Below are positions 60,109-64,000 of a stretch of DNA of 64,000 nt, one piece after another (within the stretch, counting starts at the first letter, position 1; every line of letters begins with the position of its first letter). A program made the position numbers and the translations under genes. The notes beneath the pieces are model-generated. The model ran no database searches, was not told where the DNA came from, and saw only the letters and a program-made list of their open reading frames with translations. The stretch comes from Planctomycetota bacterium. Its GTDB lineage: Bacteria; Planctomycetota; Phycisphaerae; Phycisphaerales; UBA1924. Location: NCBI GenBank assembly GCA_013285505.1, contig CP053450.1, positions 728,796-792,795 on the forward strand, in the 5' to 3' direction.

Positions 60109-61173
60109 CTACTGATCGTGGCCGGTGAACTCGGGGATCGAGTGCCCGGCGTCGCGGAGTGTCTTCTCGCGGCTGGCCATCTCGACGTCGTTCTCGACCA
60201 TCATGACGACGAGCTCGTCGAAGGTGGTCTCGGGCTTCCAGCCGAGCTGCTTCTCGGCCTTGGCCGGGTCGCCGAGCAGCAGCTCGACCTCGGCGGGGCG
60301 GAGGTAGCGCGGGTCGAAGGCGACGTGGGTTTCCCAGTCGAGGCCGGCGTGGGCGAAGGCTTTCTCGGCGAACTGGCGGACGCTCCAGGTCTCGCCGGTG
60401 GCGACGACGTAGTCGTCGGGGGTTTCCTGCTGGAGCATCATCCACATCATCTTGACGTAGTCGCCGGCGAAGCCCCAGTCGCGCTTGGCGTCGAGGTTGC
60501 CGAGGTAGACCTTGTCCTGCAGGCCCATCTTGATGCGGCCGACGGCGCGGGTGATCTTGCGGGTGACAAACGTCTCGCCGCGGCGCGGGGATTCGTGGTT
60601 GAAGAGGATGCCGCAGGAGGCGTGCAGGCCGTAGCTCTCGCGGTAGTTGATGGTGGCCCAGTGGGCGGCCATCTTGGCGACGGCGTAGGGCGAGCGCGGG
60701 TAGAAGGGTGTGGTCTCGGTCTGAGGAGTCTCGACGACCTTGCCGTATTGCTCGGAGCTGGAGGCCTGGTAGTAGCGGACCTGCTTGCCGGACTTCTGCT
60801 GGTAGTCGCGGACGGCCTCGAGGAGCTTGAACGAGCCCATCGCGACGGTCTCGGCGGTGTAGATGGGCATGTCGAAGGAGACGCGGACGTGGCTCTGGGC
60901 GCCGAGGTTGTAGACCTCGTCGGGGCCAATCTCGTCCATGAGCTTGGCGAGGTTGTTGGCGTCGCAGAGGTCGCCGTAGTGGAGCAGCAGGTGCGTGCCG
61001 GCAAGGTGCGGGTCGTTGTAGATGTGGTCGATGCGGGAGGTGTTGAAGGTGCTGGCGCGGCGGATGATGCCGTGGACCTCGTAGCCCTTGGCCAGCAGGA
61101 ACTCGGCGAGGTAGGACCCGTCCTGTCCGGTGATGCCGGTGATCAGCGCTTTCTTGCCGGTGTGGTCCGCCAT
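60109..61173 (-). CDS. gmd: GDP-mannose 4,6-dehydratase
   Basis: 354 residues. NADP motif [19 protein letters not shown] (GxxGxDG). Then [18 protein letters not shown], the catalytic [20 protein letters not shown] (Ser, Glu) and [20 protein letters not shown] (YxxxK). [20 protein letters not shown] follows, and [20 protein letters not shown] and [17 protein letters not shown] near the end. It makes GDP-4-keto-6-deoxymannose, which fcl (42.8 kb) turns into GDP-L-fucose. Ends with TAG at 60109. No frameshift. Confidence 0.97.
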   Translation of the reverse strand: MADHTGKKALITGITGQDGSYLAEFLLAKGYEVHGIIRRASTFNTSRIDHIYNDPHLAGTHLLLHYGDLCDANNLAKLMDEIGPDEVYNLGAQSHVRVSFDMPIYTAETVAMGSFKLLEAVRDYQQKSGKQVRYYQASSSEQYGKVVETPQTETTPFYPRSPYAVAKMAAHWATINYRESYGLHASCGILFNHESPRRGETFVTRKITRAVGRIKMGLQDKVYLGNLDAKRDWGFAGDYVKMMWMMLQQETPDDYVVATGETWSVRQFAEKAFAHAGLDWETHVAFDPRYLRPAEVELLLGDPAKAEKQLGWKPETTFDELVVMMVENDVEMASREKTLRDAGHSIPEFTGHDQ

Positions 61174-61323
61174 GGCTCGCTCCTGTTGGTCTTGGTGCCG
61201 ATTCGGCCGATGTTTGTTCGGTGTGTGCTGGTCGCGGGGCTCAGTTGTACGCCCTCGGGGCCCTGCCGGATCGTGCAGAACCGGTCCGGCCGGTGAGTTT
61301 CCGGTCTTGGTCTTCGGTGTGAG

Positions 61324-62830
61324 TCATCGGTCGGCGGCCGGCGGGTCATCAGGCGGATCCGCGGGATCGCCCCCTGTCGGCGGCATTCGGTCGGCGTAGG
61401 GCTCGACCATCCCGGGAAGGACGGGGACCGTCATCTCCCACGGGCGCAAGCAGGGCTCTGGGCTGGACCGGCCGGGCGGTGAAGAGCGACGCGGCGGTGA
61501 TCGCGCCCATGGCCAGCGCGCGAGGGCAACGGGGCCGACGATGCGCCAGCCCTCGCCCGCGCCCGAGCGTGCCGGGGCGACCCGGGCCGCGGCGAGAGCG
61601 AGCCAGAGCAGGACCATCGGCTCGGTGTAAGCGCTGCCAGAGCTTGAAGCTGCGCACTGGGCGGCGGTGAAGGCGACCATCGCGGCGAGCATGATCCAGC
61701 GGTCGCGGCGGCCGAGCACCACGAACCACGCCGCGAGCATGACCGAGCCGAGCAGCGCCAGCGGCACGATGAGCACGGACCTGCCGAGGGGCGCGGGGAG
61801 GTGGCGGACGATCTCCCACAGCCCCGAATAGCGGCCCTCGAAGTAGCTGCGGGTTGTCTCGGGGGTCAGGGCGATCAACAGGCCCGCGGCGATGGCGATG
61901 ATCAGCAGCCAGGTGTGCCGCACCCACAGCAGGCGCAGGCCGTCGAGCACGAAGGGCAGGAAGCAGAGGCTGAACGGCCCAAAGACCGCGAGCACGAAGG
62001 CGGGTGCCGCGAGGTTGCCGCCGACGTGGCGGTCGTCGAAGACCGGGGGCGTGAGCGTCCTGTCCCAGAGCAGCCAGAAGTAGAGCAACGCGGCGACCGC
62101 GGGGACCGCGGCGACGGCGATCAGCAGGACGCGGCCGAGGCTCGCGGGGATGTTGGCCAGCAGCGCGCGCATCGGCGGCAAAGTCGAAGGGCCCCTCATC
62201 CTCGCGCGCCGAGCCGATCCACGCGGCGGTCAGCAGCATGGCCAGCGGCCAGAGGTGGATCTGGCGGACCAGTATGAGCCGCGGCGAGCCGCGAGGCCGC
62301 CGCCGACGACGGCGACCGCGTCGAAGCGGGGCCGCAGCGCGAGCAGCCAGACCGCCAGCACGCCGAGCCACCCGGCGTTGTCCGGCAGCAGCCACGTCGC
62401 GGAATAGAACACGGCCATCGACACAGCCAGCGGCAGGACGAGCCGCGAGCGGGTGCGGGCGCGGCGAGAGGCCGCGTCCGGGGGGCCTCGGACGCCCCAG
62501 GCGAGCAGCACGACCAGCGCCACCGTGAACAGCGAGCCGAACCACTGGAGCACCTGTCGCTCGTCGCTGATGACCCGGGTGACGACGGCGAGTACGGTGT
62601 GGTAGCCGGGCGTCGTGGCGGAGAGGTAGTCGTGGAAGTCCGGGGTGGGCAGCTGCTCGGCGAAGGTGCGGACGACCTGCTCGTGGTAGTTGAGTTGATC
62701 GAACGCGCCGCGGCCCTTGACGAACCCGGCGCCGATGAGTGCCCACGAGGGGACCAGCAGCAGCGCCAGCGCAGCACAGGCCGCGGGCAGCCACGCTCTG
62801 CGCGCGAGGTCGGTCGTCTTTGGTCTTCAT
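61324..62830 (-). CDS. Polytopic membrane protein, possible GT-C glycosyltransferase, several frameshifts
   Basis: From ATG 62830 (MKTKDDRPRAQS) the product of about 500 residues is spread over all three frames, with breaks near 62795, 62290, 62205, 61505 and 61450. Joined, it has ten or more hydrophobic segments. It starts with a lumenal loop carrying FDQLNYHEQVVRTFAEQLP and YLSATTPGYH, a Y-x-E followed by TTPGYH pattern that loosely recalls ALG10/DIE2-type glucosyltransferases. Later helices include LPLAVSMAVFYSATWLLPD, LLYFWLLWDRTLTPPVFDD, FGPFSLCFLPFVLDGLRLLW and WIMLAAMVAFTAAQCAASSS. Ends AADR. The number of breaks makes exact boundaries unsafe. A sugar-transfer role is inference from topology. 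Confidence 0.62.
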
Positions 62831-62889
62831 CGGGGCGGCCTGCTCCGGTACTCTGGTAGGGGAGCCTATCGGCGAAGGAGAGCGGGGGC

Positions 62890-64000
62890 ATGAGCAGCAC
62901 GGGACGGACGTTGGTGAACGGGCGGGTGTTCGCGGCTGCGGCGGCTCTCCTGCTGGCGCCCGCCGCTCTCGGGCAGGGCCCGCGGGTGATCGATCGGGCC
63001 GAATACGCCGACCGGCTCCGCGGGATGTGGCTGGGGGAGTGCATCGCCAACTGGACAGGTCTCCGCTCGGAGGGCAAGGTCACGCAGCCGCCCTTCCTGA
63101 CCGACGCCGACTGGGGGCGGGATCTGGGGAAGGGGCCGCTGGAATTCGTGCTCGATCAGGACCCGTGGCTCTCCGACGATGACACGGACGTGGAGTACGT
63201 CGCGCTGCACCGGCTGGACGAGCTGGGCCTCACCGAGCTGACCGGGCGTCAGCTCGCCGACGCGTGGCTCGCCCACATGGACGACGACTATCTCTGGGTT
63301 TCCAACCAGAACGCGTTGGACCTGATGCGTCGCGGCGTGGTGCCGCCGAGCACGAGTCTGCCCGCGGCCAACCGCGACCGGCTCGCGATCGATGCGCAGC
63401 TGACAACCGAGATCTTCGGCGCACTCGCGCCGGGCATGCCGCGGGAGGCGCTGCAGATCGCGGAGATCCCGATCTCGACGACCGCGCGGAGTCACGCGGC
63501 CCACGCGGCGCAGACATTCATGCTCCTGCACTGTCTGGCGAGCCAGGCCGATCGCAGCCTCGCGCCGCGGGAGCAGATCCTGTGGCTGGTGGCCGAGGCG
63601 CGGCGGTATCTGCCCGAGACCTCGAAAGCCGCGGACATCGTGGACGTGGTGGTCGCGGACTACCTCGCCAACCCCGACCCGGACGACTGGGAGCGCACGC
63701 GTGACCTGGTCTACGACCGGTACCAGCTCAACGACGAAGCCAACGGGTTCCGCTACCGCACGTGGGTGGAGTCGAGCGTCAATTTCGCCGGCGGACTGAT
63801 CGCCTTGCTCTACGGCGAGGGCGACTTCCTGCGCACCGTGCAGATCGGCACGCTCACCGGGTGGGACTCCGACAACGGCACCGCGACGATGGGGGGGCTG
63901 CTCGGGCTCATGCTCGGGCACGAGGCGCTGGTCGAGCAGATCCGGCTTGCCTACCCCGGCTTTGCGCCCAGCGACCGCTACGACATCGAGCGCACACGCG
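62890..64000 (+). CDS. Secreted ADP-ribosylglycohydrolase-family protein, 3' end beyond window
   Basis: Open to the right edge (370 codons visible). Signal peptide MSSTGRTLVNGRVFAAAAAL ending ALGQ. DRAEYADRLRGMWLGECIAN is the start of the DraG/ARH fold (RxxGxxLGxxxG in most members). The metal site has LSDDDTDVEYVALH, and the second site has GWDSDNGTATMGGLLGLMLG, where most homologues have GxDTDTxA. Family members remove ADP-ribose from proteins or small molecules and need Mg or Mn; some planctomycete members are exported and uncharacterised. The Asp to Ser/Asn change in the second motif may alter metal binding. It starts 60 bases from the divergent membrane protein gene. Confidence 0.88.
   Translation, partial: MSSTGRTLVNGRVFAAAAALLLAPAALGQGPRVIDRAEYADRLRGMWLGECIANWTGLRSEGKVTQPPFLTDADWGRDLGKGPLEFVLDQDPWLSDDDTDVEYVALHRLDELGLTELTGRQLADAWLAHMDDDYLWVSNQNALDLMRRGVVPPSTSLPAANRDRLAIDAQLTTEIFGALAPGMPREALQIAEIPISTTARSHAAHAAQTFMLLHCLASQADRSLAPREQILWLVAEARRYLPETSKAADIVDVVVADYLANPDPDDWERTRDLVYDRYQLNDEANGFRYRTWVESSVNFAGGLIALLYGEGDFLRTVQIGTLTGWDSDNGTATMGGLLGLMLGHEALVEQIRLAYPGFAPSDRYDIERTR

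Overview
The window looks like chromosomal DNA from a planctomycete of the class Phycisphaerae, probably order Phycisphaerales. This rests on its very high GC, seven exported proteins ending in a paired EF-hand (dockerin-like) tail that terminates in Gly-Cys, PEP-CTERM-like tails of the form hydrophobic helix plus RRRR, an N-terminal LEPR-XLL-like motif, a Ser/Thr kinase fused to 42-residue TPR repeats, and zinc-ribbon membrane proteins with the motif CPxCxYxLRGL. About twenty genes are split by apparent frameshifts, many at G or C runs. I read these as sequencing indels in a long-read or metagenomic assembly rather than pseudogenes, and list each such gene as one CDS with the approximate break points.

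Layout. 0-9.4 kb: housekeeping genes (5' end of ilvE, pheT, a lipoprotein, a dockerin-tailed protein, a DUF1772 protein, an HscA-like Hsp70, plsY-tmk, DoxX). 9.5 kb: tRNA-Leu(UAG), followed by a long surface protein with a (GGGD)n linker and a proline-rich HTH protein. 13.6-16.8 kb: a three-gene island of distinctly lower GC and different codon use, with no frameshifts. It encodes a GHKL/Bergerat-fold ATPase with an unassigned C-terminal domain, a two-helix membrane protein of no family I recognise, and, convergent with them, a ThsB-like TIR protein. This is the best candidate for a previously undescribed system, probably anti-phage defence. 16.8-18.1 kb: gene-free DNA built of small hairpins and a 265-base direct duplication. 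18.1-43.8 kb: sulfate activation genes (PAP phosphatase, APS kinase, ATP sulfurylase), NDH-2, a TlpA-type thioredoxin, a glycosyltransferase, two flagellin paralogues, several exported proteins, VapBC and GDP-fucose synthase. 44-51.3 kb: three tandem paralogues of a large exported propeller-like protein. 51.3-64 kb: an EEP-domain protein, otsA with an OtsB-GH15 fusion (trehalose synthesis and probably turnover), a Ser/Thr kinase with 13 TPRs, gmd, a polytopic membrane protein, and a secreted ADP-ribosylglycohydrolase running off the end.

Genes that work together. otsA and otsB-GH15 overlap by 4 bases. gmd and fcl (17 kb apart) make GDP-L-fucose. cysC and sat make PAPS, and the bisphosphate nucleotidase removes the PAP by-product. 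vapB and vapC overlap behind a palindromic operator. A bipartite palindromic repeat (two hairpins about 70 bases apart) recurs at least seven times between 23.9 and 29.2 kb, in intergenic spaces only.
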